From an uncultured Bacteroidales bacterium (lineage in GTDB: Bacteria > Bacteroidota > Bacteroidia > Bacteroidales > UBA932), in NCBI GenBank assembly GCA_900317845.1, contig ONII01000010.1, positions 19,434 to 83,433 on the forward strand: DNA of 64,000 nucleotides. Reading direction: 5' to 3'. The first letter of the stretch is position 1; each line of letters begins with the position of its first letter. The position numbers and the translations under genes were made by a program. This document shows positions 25,730 to 34,990 of this stretch, one piece after another. The notes beneath the pieces are model-generated. The model was not told the origin of the DNA, ran no database searches, and worked only from the letters and a program-made list of their open reading frames with translations.

Positions 25730-27655
25730 ATGGGTAAACTCACCAAATATCTCCGGCATTCGCTCCCCACAAAGATCAGCCTCGTGATGTTCTTCTTTAC
25801 GGTGCTGGTGTTTGCCCTGGTAAACAGCTTTTCCATGGTCATGTCACAGCGTCATTTCCACACGGTTGCCATAAATAATGCCTCGGAGGCCTTGAGCACG
25901 GTTGTCGCGCGGGCAGAGCGCTACCTTCAGTCGATAGAAACGGCCACCAACGCAAGCGCCTGGCTGATAGAAGAGAATTTCTGCCCGGACTCCCTGCTGG
26001 CCTACTCCCGGAGAATGGTCCAGGAAAATGCATTGGTCTCCGGCTGCTCCATATCGGCCCGACCGGACCTGTTTCCGGAATTCGAGCGTTATTTCTCCGC
26101 CTATACGGTCCGCGAAAAAGATACACTCATCACCACCATCCAGGACCAATACGAGTACTTCGAGTATGACTGGTACAGAAAAGCGGCCGTTTCCGGCAAA
26201 CCCGTTTGGGTGGAACCGTTTATGGATGACAAAGACGGCTCGCTTTCCGCGGACCATATGATTGCCTCCTACTGCCGCCCGCTTTACAACAAAGAGCACA
26301 AGCTGCTGGGCGTAATCTCCACGGACATCTCCCTGCCGGAGTTCTCCAAAACCCTTTCCTCCATAAAGCCATACCCCCATTCCTACCTTATTGTCGTGGG
26401 GCAGGACGGCCGGTACTACGTTCACCGTGACAGCACCAAGATTGTCAACCACACCATCTTCGAGCCCGTCGATGGCCGGTATATCCCCGACAAACTTTCC
26501 CTGGGATACGACATGACCGCCGGACACAGCGGAAGGGTGCACGCAGACATCGGAGGCGTAACATGCCTGGTTTGCTATCAACCCATTCCCGGAACAACGG
26601 CAAGCGCCGCACTCATCTGCCCGGAAAGTGACGTCCTGCAAGGGTACAGGCACTACAACGCGCGCATGCTCATTGTCGTCTTTTTCTTCCTGATTATCAT
26701 CTATTTCATTTGCAGAAGGACGGTGGCCAGGGCTTTCGCTCCCGTGAAGTTGCTGGAAGAACAGTCACAACGCATCGCCGACGGCGACTACTCCACCGTC
26801 ATCGCCCGCAGTACCACCAACAGCGTTGTCGGCCGTTTGCAGAACAGCTTCGCCGACATGCAGGAGATTCTCAACAGCCACATCCAGGAACTGAATGCCG
26901 CCATTGCCGAGTCGGAAAAACGCAATCAGCAGCTCCAAAAGGCCAATTCCACCCTAGAGGAAGCCATCCGCCGCCAGAGTGAGTTCGTTGCAAACATGAC
27001 GCACCAGATCCGGACTCCCCTGAACCTGATTATGGGCTTTTCCCAGTTGCTGCGGGAAGCCGGCGACACCTTGTCTCCCGAAGAAAAGCAGGCGCTCCTC
27101 CATGTTATCGACTACCATACCATGACGCTGAGCAGAATGTCCCTCATGCTGTACGACAGTTCAGACCGTGGCTACCACGACGAAATGGTGAGTTTCAACT
27201 ATGACTACGTTTCCTGCAACGCCGTGGCCAAGGAGTGCATCGGGGATGTCAACCGGTATTTCCCCAACGTTACGGTCAAGTTCGAGACTGCCATCGGAGA
27301 CTCCTTTGCCATTATCACCGACCACCTGTACCTCATGCGGAGCATCCGCGAAATTCTGTACAATTCCGCCAAGTACTCCGACGGAAAAAACATTTCCCTC
27401 CGCATAGAGACCAGTAAAACGGCGGTCCGGTTCATCTTTGAAGATACCGGAACCGGCATTCCCCCCAAGTACCAAGAGCACTTATTCACGCCGTTCTACA
27501 AGTATGACAATCTTTCGGAGGGGCTGGGCGTAGGCCTCCCGCTCACCAAGCGGCATGTCATCCTGCTAGGCGGCACCCTGGAACTGGACCCGGACTACAC
27601 CAAAGGATGCCGGTTCATCATGACTTTTCCCATTGAAAGTTCCATGAATCACTAA
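25730..27655 (+). CDS. dCache-HAMP sensor histidine kinase
   Basis: 641-residue complete kinase. Membrane helix about 16-38, periplasmic dCache-like domain (about 45-300; YDWYRKAAVSGKPVWVEPF, LLGVISTDISL), second membrane helix about 313-332, HAMP, coiled coil, HisKA with His425 (FVANMTHQIRTPLNLI), and an ATPase domain with N box REILYNSAKYS (Asn545), G1 box EDTGTGIP, F box LFTPFYKY and G2 box GLGVGLPLTK. No receiver domain is fused and no response regulator gene is adjacent, so the output is unknown. WxxR/Y-type Cache domains usually bind amino acids or organic acids, but no ligand can be assigned. Confidence 0.92.
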   Translation: MGKLTKYLRHSLPTKISLVMFFFTVLVFALVNSFSMVMSQRHFHTVAINNASEALSTVVARAERYLQSIETATNASAWLIEENFCPDSLLAYSRRMVQENALVSGCSISARPDLFPEFERYFSAYTVREKDTLITTIQDQYEYFEYDWYRKAAVSGKPVWVEPFMDDKDGSLSADHMIASYCRPLYNKEHKLLGVISTDISLPEFSKTLSSIKPYPHSYLIVVGQDGRYYVHRDSTKIVNHTIFEPVDGRYIPDKLSLGYDMTAGHSGRVHADIGGVTCLVCYQPIPGTTASAALICPESDVLQGYRHYNARMLIVVFFFLIIIYFICRRTVARAFAPVKLLEEQSQRIADGDYSTVIARSTTNSVVGRLQNSFADMQEILNSHIQELNAAIAESEKRNQQLQKANSTLEEAIRRQSEFVANMTHQIRTPLNLIMGFSQLLREAGDTLSPEEKQALLHVIDYHTMTLSRMSLMLYDSSDRGYHDEMVSFNYDYVSCNAVAKECIGDVNRYFPNVTVKFETAIGDSFAIITDHLYLMRSIREILYNSAKYSDGKNISLRIETSKTAVRFIFEDTGTGIPPKYQEHLFTPFYKYDNLSEGLGVGLPLTKRHVILLGGTLELDPDYTKGCRFIMTFPIESSMNH

Positions 27656-27702
27656 ACACTTTTTACTTGCCCGAACAGCCATTCTAAAACAGGAGTAAAA
27701 GT

Positions 27703-29112
27703 TTACCGCTTATACCCCGCAAGGGAAGCGATGATGGGAGCAATTTGGGCGTTGTCCTTCACGGGAATAAAGGCTTCGGAACCAGCGCCGGTTACATATA
27801 AGCCCACGGGAGAGCCGGAGTGGGAGCCGTAGCTGAAGCGGTAGCCGGCAGCACGGTCCAGTACCTCGAAGGCGTCGTACACCAACTGGGGATTCACAGA
27901 ATACAGATTGACTACACCCTGGGTTTTGTTGCCGCCTTTGCCGAAAGTCTTTTCATAGGTATCTTTCAGTTTGGCTTCATCGGTCTGGCTCACCTCAACG
28001 GTATCCCAAAGGCCCAGATACTCCTTGGCGAATGCCTTCACATCCTCCCAGGAAGGTGTTTTGTAAGGTTTATCCTCCGGGAAGAAAGCTTCCCCAAAGC
28101 GCTTTGCAACCCCCACGATAGACAGTTTTTGACCGGCCAGCAGTTCCGGATGAATCTCATATCGGCCCGCCCCCAGCATAAGACCGCCGGTCTCGTGGTC
28201 GGCCGTGACCAGAATGAGGGTTTCCTTGGGATGCCGGGTCAGAAATTCCAAGGCAAGGTCAATGGAATTGGCCATGTCTGTGAGCTCCTGGAAGCACGCG
28301 GCGGCGTCATTAGAATGGCCGGCATAGTCAATTTTCCCGCCTTCTACCATCATGAAGAAGCCCTTTTTGCCGAAGTTACGCTCCATATACTCAATTCCCG
28401 CCTGCACAAAATCCGACAAACGGGTGTCCCCTTCCTGCCTGTCTATGGCATAAGGCAAGTCTTGCTCTTCCTTGCCGCTCAGGCACAGCACACGGCCCGA
28501 AGCCTGAGCAACGGCCTGGAAGTCCGGTCCCCTGAAGATAGATATCCCGTTATCGGCCGCCATCTGTTCAAATTCGGCCGGAGTACACTGTGACCGACGG
28601 TTCATAATGAAGCCAGCGCCTGCGGCAAAGTCCACGGAGGAGTTGACATACTGGGTGGAAATGTCTTCATAATTCTGCCGACGGGTGGTATGGGCGACGA
28701 AACAGCCCGGCGTGGCGTGGTTGATGCCCACGGAGGTGATGACCGCCGTGCCAAATCCGGACGCCTTGGCCCATTCTGTGAGGCTGGAGACCGCGACGGT
28801 ATCCATATCTACACCGATGGCGCCGTTATACGTCTTGACGCCTGTGGCCAAGGCAGTACCGCCAGCGGCGGAATCCGTCACCAGGGAATTGCCAGACGCC
28901 GTGGTAATGAAATTGCGCACCGGGAAATGTGCAAAATTGATGGTCTCTGGTCCATTACCGGTAGCCTTGTTATACTGCTCGGTACCCATGACCTGGTTGA
29001 TACCCATGCCGTCACCGATAAAATAAAACACATACTTAACTCGGGGCTGGGAAGTGCAGGAGATGGCTACCAGTGCCACCAAGAGAAGTTGGAAGAATCG
29101 TTTCGTATACAT
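27703..29112 (-). CDS. Alkaline phosphatase
   Basis: 469-residue lipoprotein (lipobox VAISC, Cys19) of the alkaline phosphatase superfamily. Metal site YFIGDGMGINQV, catalytic Ser81 in VTDSAAGGTALATG, MMVEGGKIDYAGHSND and TADHETGG supply the metal-binding residues. Hydrolyses phosphate monoesters at the cell envelope. I chose ATG 29112 because it is followed by the signal sequence; in-frame codons further upstream overlap the divergent promoter region. Monocistronic, convergent with the kinase gene. No Pho-box could be recognised. Confidence 0.92.
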   Translation of the reverse strand: MYTKRFFQLLLVALVAISCTSQPRVKYVFYFIGDGMGINQVMGTEQYNKATGNGPETINFAHFPVRNFITTASGNSLVTDSAAGGTALATGVKTYNGAIGVDMDTVAVSSLTEWAKASGFGTAVITSVGINHATPGCFVAHTTRRQNYEDISTQYVNSSVDFAAGAGFIMNRRSQCTPAEFEQMAADNGISIFRGPDFQAVAQASGRVLCLSGKEEQDLPYAIDRQEGDTRLSDFVQAGIEYMERNFGKKGFFMMVEGGKIDYAGHSNDAAACFQELTDMANSIDLALEFLTRHPKETLILVTADHETGGLMLGAGRYEIHPELLAGQKLSIVGVAKRFGEAFFPEDKPYKTPSWEDVKAFAKEYLGLWDTVEVSQTDEAKLKDTYEKTFGKGGNKTQGVVNLYSVNPQLVYDAFEVLDRAAGYRFSYGSHSGSPVGLYVTGAGSEAFIPVKDNAQIAPIIASLAGYKR

Positions 29113-29177
29113 GTAAGTAATTGGCAGATAAAGGTACAAAATAATTGCCATATTGCATGCATTTTCCGAATAATCCA

Positions 29178-29185
29178 TATCTTTG
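29178..29185 (+). promoter_or_regulatory. -7 box directly before the symporter gene
   Basis: TATCTTTG ends seven bases before the ATG at 29193, giving a predicted leader of only a few bases. A diverging minus-strand box TACCTTTA for the phosphatase gene lies nearby (about 29129-29136). Confidence 0.5.
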
Positions 29186-29192
29186 TATCCGT

Positions 29193-30377
29193 ATGAAAAA
29201 GCTGAAACTTCCTCTCGTAGTCAAAGTTCTGATTGCCATAGCCTTTGGCGTAGGGCTCGGGCATTTTATGCCGGGCTGGGCGGTCCGGGCGACCAACACG
29301 TTCACAGGTCTTTTTGACCAGTTGCTCCAGTTCTTCATTCCCCTGATCATCATCGGCCTGGTGACTCCGGCTATCGCCCACGTCGGGCAGGAAGCCGGAA
29401 AGATGCTCCTGTGGACAGTCGGTCTTGCCTATGGATTCACGGTGCTTTCGGGGCTCTTCGCCTATCTTTTCAGCATAGAGCTTTTCCCGCGGATGCTGGA
29501 CACGTCTTCACTGAACGCACTGGGAGCGGCAGGAAAGGAATTCCTTCCCTATTTCTCCATCAGCATTCCCCCGCTTATGGATGTAATGACCGCGCTTGTG
29601 CTCTCTTTCCTGCTCGGGCTCGGGATTGCATTTTCGGACTCCGGGAAACTTCAGGGAGGATTCGAGGAGCTGAAGGGAATCATCGTCAGAAGCATTGAAA
29701 AGCTAATCATTCCCCTGTTGCCTGTTTATATTTTCGGCCTCTTCCTGAACATGACCGCCGCCGGAAAAGTGGGCCCGGTGCTGGGCTCGCTGCTGGCGGT
29801 CGTCGCCGTCATCTTTGCCATGACGCTGGTGTTGCTGCTTATACAGTATAGCATCGCCGGAGTTGTGGCGCGGCGCAATCCTTTCAAGATGCTGGCGGGC
29901 ATGCTGCCGGCGTATATGACGGCGCTGGGTACAGCCTCTTCGGCGGCCACCATTCCCGTGACGCTCAAATGCGCCATACGCAACGGGGTCGATGAAGGCG
30001 TCGCCGGCTTCACCGTCCCGCTCTGTGCAACCATTCATCTTTCCGGAAGCACGCTGAAGATCACCTCTTGCGCCATCGCCCTGATGATGATGCTGGGCAT
30101 GCCTTTCGACTTCCCCACCATTCTCGGCTTCATCCTGATGCTGGGCGTGACCATGGTCGCCGCTCCCGGCGTCCCCGGCGGAGCCATTATGGCAGCCCTC
30201 GGCATCCTTGGAAGCATGCTTGGCTTCGACTCCAGCCAGCAGGGGCTGATGATTAGCCTCTACATTGCCATGGACAGTTTCGGCACCGCCTGCAACGTAA
30301 CCGGCGACGGCGCCATCGCCCTTATCATCAACAGAATTGCCGCCAGGTCCACCACCATGGAGAAGCGGAAGAACTAA
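29193..30377 (+). CDS. Dicarboxylate/amino acid:cation symporter (DAACS family)
   Basis: 394-residue secondary transporter with about eight membrane helices and two re-entrant loops. Family landmarks: KLPLVVKVLIAIAFGVGLGH at the N-terminus, the serine-rich hairpin TALGTASSAATIPVTL, and PGVPGGAIMAALGILGSMLG followed by DSFGTACNVTGDG with the conserved Asp/Asn of the sodium and substrate sites. Likely imports glutamate, aspartate, serine/threonine or C4-dicarboxylates with sodium or protons. Start ATG 29193; the frame further upstream lacks support. Confidence 0.92.
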   Translation: MKKLKLPLVVKVLIAIAFGVGLGHFMPGWAVRATNTFTGLFDQLLQFFIPLIIIGLVTPAIAHVGQEAGKMLLWTVGLAYGFTVLSGLFAYLFSIELFPRMLDTSSLNALGAAGKEFLPYFSISIPPLMDVMTALVLSFLLGLGIAFSDSGKLQGGFEELKGIIVRSIEKLIIPLLPVYIFGLFLNMTAAGKVGPVLGSLLAVVAVIFAMTLVLLLIQYSIAGVVARRNPFKMLAGMLPAYMTALGTASSAATIPVTLKCAIRNGVDEGVAGFTVPLCATIHLSGSTLKITSCAIALMMMLGMPFDFPTILGFILMLGVTMVAAPGVPGGAIMAALGILGSMLGFDSSQQGLMISLYIAMDSFGTACNVTGDGAIALIINRIAARSTTMEKRKN

Positions 30378-30411
30378 CGATTCCTATAAATCTAACTATC
30401 ATTTCCTTAAA

Positions 30412-30438
30412 TCTTGCGCAGGGCTCTTGTGCGCAAGA
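30412..30438. promoter_or_regulatory. Inverted repeat upstream of the Ig-like lipoprotein gene
   Basis: TCTTGCGCA-N9-TGCGCAAGA, perfect 9-base arms, 34 bases after the symporter stop and just ahead of a TACCTTGC box (30451-30458). No T run follows, so an operator overlapping the -33 region is more likely than a terminator. Confidence 0.45.
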
Positions 30439-30479
30439 AGGCGTTGTGCTACCTTGCAGTAACATTAAACGCGATAACC

Positions 30480-33224
30480 ATGAAAAAAGCCCTATTTATC
30501 TCGCTGTGCGTCCTGCTGCTTGCGGGCACCGGCTGTAAGAAAAATGTGGAACCCGAGCCGCAGAAGGTAATTGTGACCAGTGTCTCCGTGAAACCCAGCT
30601 CCTTGTCGCTGAAGGTGGGAGAGACCGCCCAGCTCACCGCCACCGTCACCCCGGTCAATGCCGACAACAAGACCGTAAGCTGGAGCACGTCCGACCCATC
30701 CGTTGCTACCGTGGCCAACGGCCTGGTGACCGCCGTTAAAGAAGGCTCCGCCACCATCACTGTCACCACAATCGATGGCGGCAAAACCGCCACCTGCGCC
30801 GTAACCGTGAGTACCGACATTGTTCCCGTGACCGGAATCACCATCGATCAAGGCGCCACCGCAGAAGTGGAAGAGGGCAAGACCATCACGCTCACGGCAA
30901 CGGTCCAGCCCGATAACGCCACGGACAAGACCGTGACTTGGGCCAGCGCCCACGAGTCTGTTGCCACTGTGGTCGATGGCGTGGTAACGGGCATTGCCCC
31001 CGGCCAAGCCATTATCTCCGCCAAGGCGGGAGACAAGACTGCCACCTGCACCGTAACGGTAACTCGCTCGGCCGTGGCTTACGAAGCCGTCGACCTGGGC
31101 CTCAGCGTCAAATGGGCCAACAAAAACCTCGGCGCCGAGTTCCCGGAGGATACCGGCAACCTCTATGCCTGGGGCGAAACAGAGCCCAATAAAGCTTCTT
31201 TCGATTGGGATACCTACCAATGGGGCAACAGTGAGACCAGCCTGACCAAATACAATCACCTTTCTGACCGGGGAGTGGTAGACAATAAACTTCTTTTGGA
31301 AGCCGACGACGATGTGGCTTCTACGACGCTCCAGGGAGAATGGCGTATGCCCACCCATCCGGAGATGGAAGAGTTGTATGCAACCAACTGGAATCCGGAC
31401 TACCAATGGGAAATGAAATCAGGTGGATGGAAGGTCACGTATCTGGTAAACAATAACAGCATCTTCATTCCCTTTTCGGAAATGTGGACTTCTTCCCTGC
31501 ATTACGGAAATTCTTCCTTCGCGTGGATTTTCCGAATTGACGACGTGAATTATTATGGCAGCTGGGGTATGGGTCAGCGGAAGCGTCACCTCGGACTGTC
31601 CGTACGTCCCGTCAGCGGTCCTCGACCGGAACCGGCAGACGGAAAGCTCATGAAAGAAGTAACCGCCGAGGATTTGGGGAAGGTGATTGGCTCGGACGGG
31701 AAGGTGTATCCTTCCACAATGTCTGCCGTTGCATCCGGCGCAGTAGCCACTGCCGTTATCGTCTATGTAGGTAGTGAAACAGCCGAAGGCGGCTTTGCGC
31801 ACGGACTGGCCATGTCCATGAGAGATGCCGCCAGAAGCGGTGGCCTTACATTCAAATGGAAAACTGTGGCCGGGAACTATGACAATCCCCAGCGCAGCAG
31901 TGACCTTCATACGCTTCTGGGATACAAAGAATCCGGATACGCCCTCACAAAAGACCGGGGAGAATCACCTTGGGAGGCTTTCGCCGCTGCAAAGAACAAT
32001 ACCATTTATGATTGCTACGGCATAAGTGCCACGGCTCCTGAAGGCACCTCGGGCTGGTTCCTGCCCTCTATGTACCAGTGGCAGCAGGCCATCCACGCCA
32101 TGACCGGAAAAACAGAGGAGTTGAGTCTGTACGAAGCGAACCCCAACTATGTCAATGACTATTTCAACGCCAAAATAGCCGATTCTGAAGCCTTCCTTAC
32201 CAAGAACTGCTATGCTTCCAGTTCTGAGTTTGACGATACCTACAACTGGCACTTCGACTTTAAAGATGGCATTGCCCGGCGTAACGCTAAGTATTGTGAT
32301 TACTACGTACGCGCCTTCCTGGCATTCTACGGTGAGATCCTGCATCCCACAGCTGTGAAACTGAATAAGACCGAGGCCTCACGCTATGCAGGAGGTGTTG
32401 TTGACCTGAAAGCCAATGTAATTCCTGCCGGAGCTACCAACAAAGACGTTACCTGGAGCAGTTCCAACGAAGGTGTGGCCACCGTGGACGCCAATGGCCG
32501 GGTTACCGTTTTGGCCGAGGGTGAGACCACCATTACCGTCACCACGATGGACGGAGGCCTCACGGCCCAGTGCAAGCTCACCGTGAACCCCATCCCTAAC
32601 GGAGCTGTCTTTTCGGCAGACGCTTTCAACAGTTCTACGGACGAAGAGCCCCTGCTGATCCTGCAACAGGATTGGAGCAGTTCCACTGTCTATTTCAGGC
32701 GCGCCAGCGGAACCGTCGATCTCAACGGCCACACAATCAAGTATGTATACATGCAGAACAATGATCCGGACAAGGTCGTCGGCCTCTGTAACGGCATCAT
32801 CAGCGGCCGGCTGGACGGCGACGCCGGCTGGTACAGATATACGGGCCAGACATTCCACGGAAAGGTGATGATGGAGGATATGGAAGTGTACAAGGAATTC
32901 TACACCGACGGCCATGTCTACACCCTCAACAGCGGTTATTATGAAACCGTCTGCACATTCAGGGTGGGCGACGCCCTGGGTGACGTGTACATCTACGGAG
33001 GGTCCTTCGGCAAACTGTTCGACGTCAACCCCGATGCCGGCAGCAGCCAGGGTGACATCTTCCTGTTCGGCGGCAAGTTCGCAATAGACCCGCGCACGTA
33101 CACGAATGCAGGAACCACCAATCCCCGCGGAAATACCCGTTTCATCATAGGCGAGGGATATTCCGTGAAGGAAAACACAGAAGAAGACAAAGACGAGTTC
33201 CCTTACATTGTTTCCAAAGACTAA
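30480..33224 (+). CDS. Large lipoprotein with three Ig-like (BIG2) domains
   Basis: 914-residue surface or periplasmic lipoprotein (lipobox LLAGTGC, Cys19). Two BIG2 domains (about 30-110 and 115-200; SLKVGETAQLTATVTP, SVATVANGLVTAVKEG) are followed by a module starting AVDLGLSVKWANKNLG, as seen in many Bacteroidales surface lipoproteins, with WRMPTHPEMEELY. A second module with WFLPSMYQWQQAIHAM covers about 395-625, a third BIG2 domain about 628-705, and a C-terminal beta-rich region about 712-914 (DLNGHTIKYVYM; DVYIYGGSFGKLF). No catalytic motif is seen; adhesion or carbohydrate display is likely. Followed after 21 bases by the Kelch-AraC regulator. Confidence 0.83.
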   Translation: MKKALFISLCVLLLAGTGCKKNVEPEPQKVIVTSVSVKPSSLSLKVGETAQLTATVTPVNADNKTVSWSTSDPSVATVANGLVTAVKEGSATITVTTIDGGKTATCAVTVSTDIVPVTGITIDQGATAEVEEGKTITLTATVQPDNATDKTVTWASAHESVATVVDGVVTGIAPGQAIISAKAGDKTATCTVTVTRSAVAYEAVDLGLSVKWANKNLGAEFPEDTGNLYAWGETEPNKASFDWDTYQWGNSETSLTKYNHLSDRGVVDNKLLLEADDDVASTTLQGEWRMPTHPEMEELYATNWNPDYQWEMKSGGWKVTYLVNNNSIFIPFSEMWTSSLHYGNSSFAWIFRIDDVNYYGSWGMGQRKRHLGLSVRPVSGPRPEPADGKLMKEVTAEDLGKVIGSDGKVYPSTMSAVASGAVATAVIVYVGSETAEGGFAHGLAMSMRDAARSGGLTFKWKTVAGNYDNPQRSSDLHTLLGYKESGYALTKDRGESPWEAFAAAKNNTIYDCYGISATAPEGTSGWFLPSMYQWQQAIHAMTGKTEELSLYEANPNYVNDYFNAKIADSEAFLTKNCYASSSEFDDTYNWHFDFKDGIARRNAKYCDYYVRAFLAFYGEILHPTAVKLNKTEASRYAGGVVDLKANVIPAGATNKDVTWSSSNEGVATVDANGRVTVLAEGETTITVTTMDGGLTAQCKLTVNPIPNGAVFSADAFNSSTDEEPLLILQQDWSSSTVYFRRASGTVDLNGHTIKYVYMQNNDPDKVVGLCNGIISGRLDGDAGWYRYTGQTFHGKVMMEDMEVYKEFYTDGHVYTLNSGYYETVCTFRVGDALGDVYIYGGSFGKLFDVNPDAGSSQGDIFLFGGKFAIDPRTYTNAGTTNPRGNTRFIIGEGYSVKENTEEDKDEFPYIVSKD

Positions 33225-33245
33225 GATAATTCGTAACTTAGCAGG

Positions 33246-34814
33246 GTGAAACTGCTGCTGCTCATAGCTCTGGTCCTGGGCGTGAAGGGAGTTCCCTTTA
33301 CGCCCATGGAGGTGGAGCGGCTGCCCGATCTGAACATCCCGCGGGAGGCGCACGGAGTGGCGCTTGCGGGCGGGGAGTTCACGGTGTTCGGCGGCCATAC
33401 CACCGGCTTTGTGTCCACCCCTACGGCCGAGTACTACCGCCGCGGGAAGTGGCACACGGTAAATATGTTATACCCGCACGACGCCGGCTTCTGCACGCTG
33501 CTCTCCAGCGGAGACATCCTGTTGGGCGGTGGGTACAGCGAAGCGTTTGGCATCGGCCAGACCTGGGGCGTGGAAGTGTATCACCCCGCCACGCACAGTT
33601 TTTCCTATCTGCCCATCCTGGACCACAAACGCACACACGCCACCGCCCTGGAAATGAGCGATGGCAGCATCCTGGTGTCCGGTAACTGGTATTCGCCAGA
33701 CGCTCTGGAGCGATACACTTCCGGAGGCCTGTTCGAGCAGGTGAAAGCGGTCACCTCCCCGCGGGACCTTCCCTTCGTGCTGCAGGTTTCTCCGGACGAC
33801 GCCTATGTTTTCGGGTGGGCCGATAACTACGGCAATCCCCTGCCCGACGGCTGGGTGGACCGGCTGAACGGAGACCCTTTCCAGGAGCCTCTGCTGCAGG
33901 AATGGACCACAGAGAACCTGCACCTTCCCAACCCGCCGGAGCAGTACCGGTCGGGGGAATTCAGCTATCTCATTCCCGTGTGGAAGGATGGAGAACTGGC
34001 GCTCCTGCAGCTAAAGGAGGGCCGGTTCAGCCTGCTGGAAACCGACCTTCCCCTGCCCCAGGAGAGCCCCTGGGGCGCTATTGACTGGGCATCCGGGCTG
34101 CAGGTAGAGCCAGAATCGGCCACCGCCTGGAAGCAGGGATGGGACAATGACGGCCGGCTGTATCTGCTGCGTGTCTGCTATGGGAAAACGCCTGCGGCGG
34201 TGGAAGTATTCTACTCGGCCCCCCTCGAAGACCTGCCCCGCAAAGCCCGATGCCTGGCCCTTCCCGGCGGCCGGTACCTGATGACGGGTGGCGCGGTAAA
34301 TGACGCCTACAACACCCGGGGCACGGTACTCCTGTGCTACACGCAAGGGGACCGGCCGCGCAGCGTATCCTACTGGCCGGGATTGATTTGCGGCAGCCTT
34401 ATCGGCCTTCTCCTTTTCCTTCTGGGCTGGTATCTGCGCCGGAAGAAGACGCCCGCACAGCCTAAGCCGGGAAAGGAGATTCCGGACCTGCAGGAGCGGA
34501 TTGTGAGCCTGATGGAGAAAGAGGAGCTCTTCCGCAAGAAGGACCTTCGCATCGCCGACATCGCCACGCTGCTGCTTACCAACACCACCTATATATCGGC
34601 TACCCTGAACAGCGGCCTGGGGATGTCTTTCCCGCGCTTCGTGACGTCCTACCGTGTGCGTTACGCACAGGAGCAGATGCTGCGATTCCCGGAGAAAAAC
34701 CTGTCCAGGATTGCCGAGGAGGCCGGTTTTGCCAACGACAATTCCTTCTTCCGGGCCTTTAAGACGGAAACCGGGCTCACGCCCACAGAGTGGCGGGAAA
34801 AGCATACTTCTTAA
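33246..34814 (+). CDS. Kelch-like propeller sensor with membrane helix and AraC-type DNA-binding domain
   Basis: 522 residues, start GTG at 33246, 21 bases after the lipoprotein stop. Signal peptide MKLLLLIALVLGVKG, then a periplasmic beta-propeller with repeated Kelch-like strands (GEFTVFGGH, GDILLGGGYSE, GSILVSGNWY, GRYLMTGGAVND), one membrane helix about 378-397 (GLICGSLIGLLLFLLGW), a basic linker and a C-terminal AraC/XylS domain (about 418-520; RIADIATLLLTNTTYISATL, RIAEEAGFANDNSFFRAFK). This is a membrane-spanning one-component regulator. It may control the preceding lipoprotein gene; that is inferred from spacing and orientation. Confidence 0.87.
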   Translation: MKLLLLIALVLGVKGVPFTPMEVERLPDLNIPREAHGVALAGGEFTVFGGHTTGFVSTPTAEYYRRGKWHTVNMLYPHDAGFCTLLSSGDILLGGGYSEAFGIGQTWGVEVYHPATHSFSYLPILDHKRTHATALEMSDGSILVSGNWYSPDALERYTSGGLFEQVKAVTSPRDLPFVLQVSPDDAYVFGWADNYGNPLPDGWVDRLNGDPFQEPLLQEWTTENLHLPNPPEQYRSGEFSYLIPVWKDGELALLQLKEGRFSLLETDLPLPQESPWGAIDWASGLQVEPESATAWKQGWDNDGRLYLLRVCYGKTPAAVEVFYSAPLEDLPRKARCLALPGGRYLMTGGAVNDAYNTRGTVLLCYTQGDRPRSVSYWPGLICGSLIGLLLFLLGWYLRRKKTPAQPKPGKEIPDLQERIVSLMEKEELFRKKDLRIADIATLLLTNTTYISATLNSGLGMSFPRFVTSYRVRYAQEQMLRFPEKNLSRIAEEAGFANDNSFFRAFKTETGLTPTEWREKHTS

Positions 34815-34848
34815 AAAAAAGAAAAGAGGCGCCATTTCTGGTGCCTCT
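34813..34848 (-). terminator. Terminator after tRNA-Gly
   Basis: Minus strand: AGAGGCACCA-gaaa-TGGCGCCTCT followed by TTTTCTTTTTTTT. Ten-base stem with one G-T pair, immediately after the tRNA CCA end. It overlaps the region just past the Kelch-AraC stop. Confidence 0.9.
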
Positions 34849-34924
<76 letters not shown>

Positions 34925-34959
34925 AGTGCTGTAATGAGCTCCCGTGTCAAACGGGATTG

Positions 34960-34990
34960 CAAATATACGGCATTTTTTTGAACTTGCAAA
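34960..34990 (-). promoter_or_regulatory. Promoter of tRNA-Gly
   Basis: Minus strand: TTTG (34990-34987), 19-base spacer, TATATTTG (34967-34960); the tRNA begins 35 bases further on. The -33 box lies inside the palindrome at 34981-35004. Confidence 0.75.

Noticed and set aside
27656-27702. Terminator between the kinase and alkaline phosphatase genes
   Set aside because: There is a loose match of CTTTTTACT with AGTAAAAG, but the stem is AT-only and the loop is long; too weak to list.
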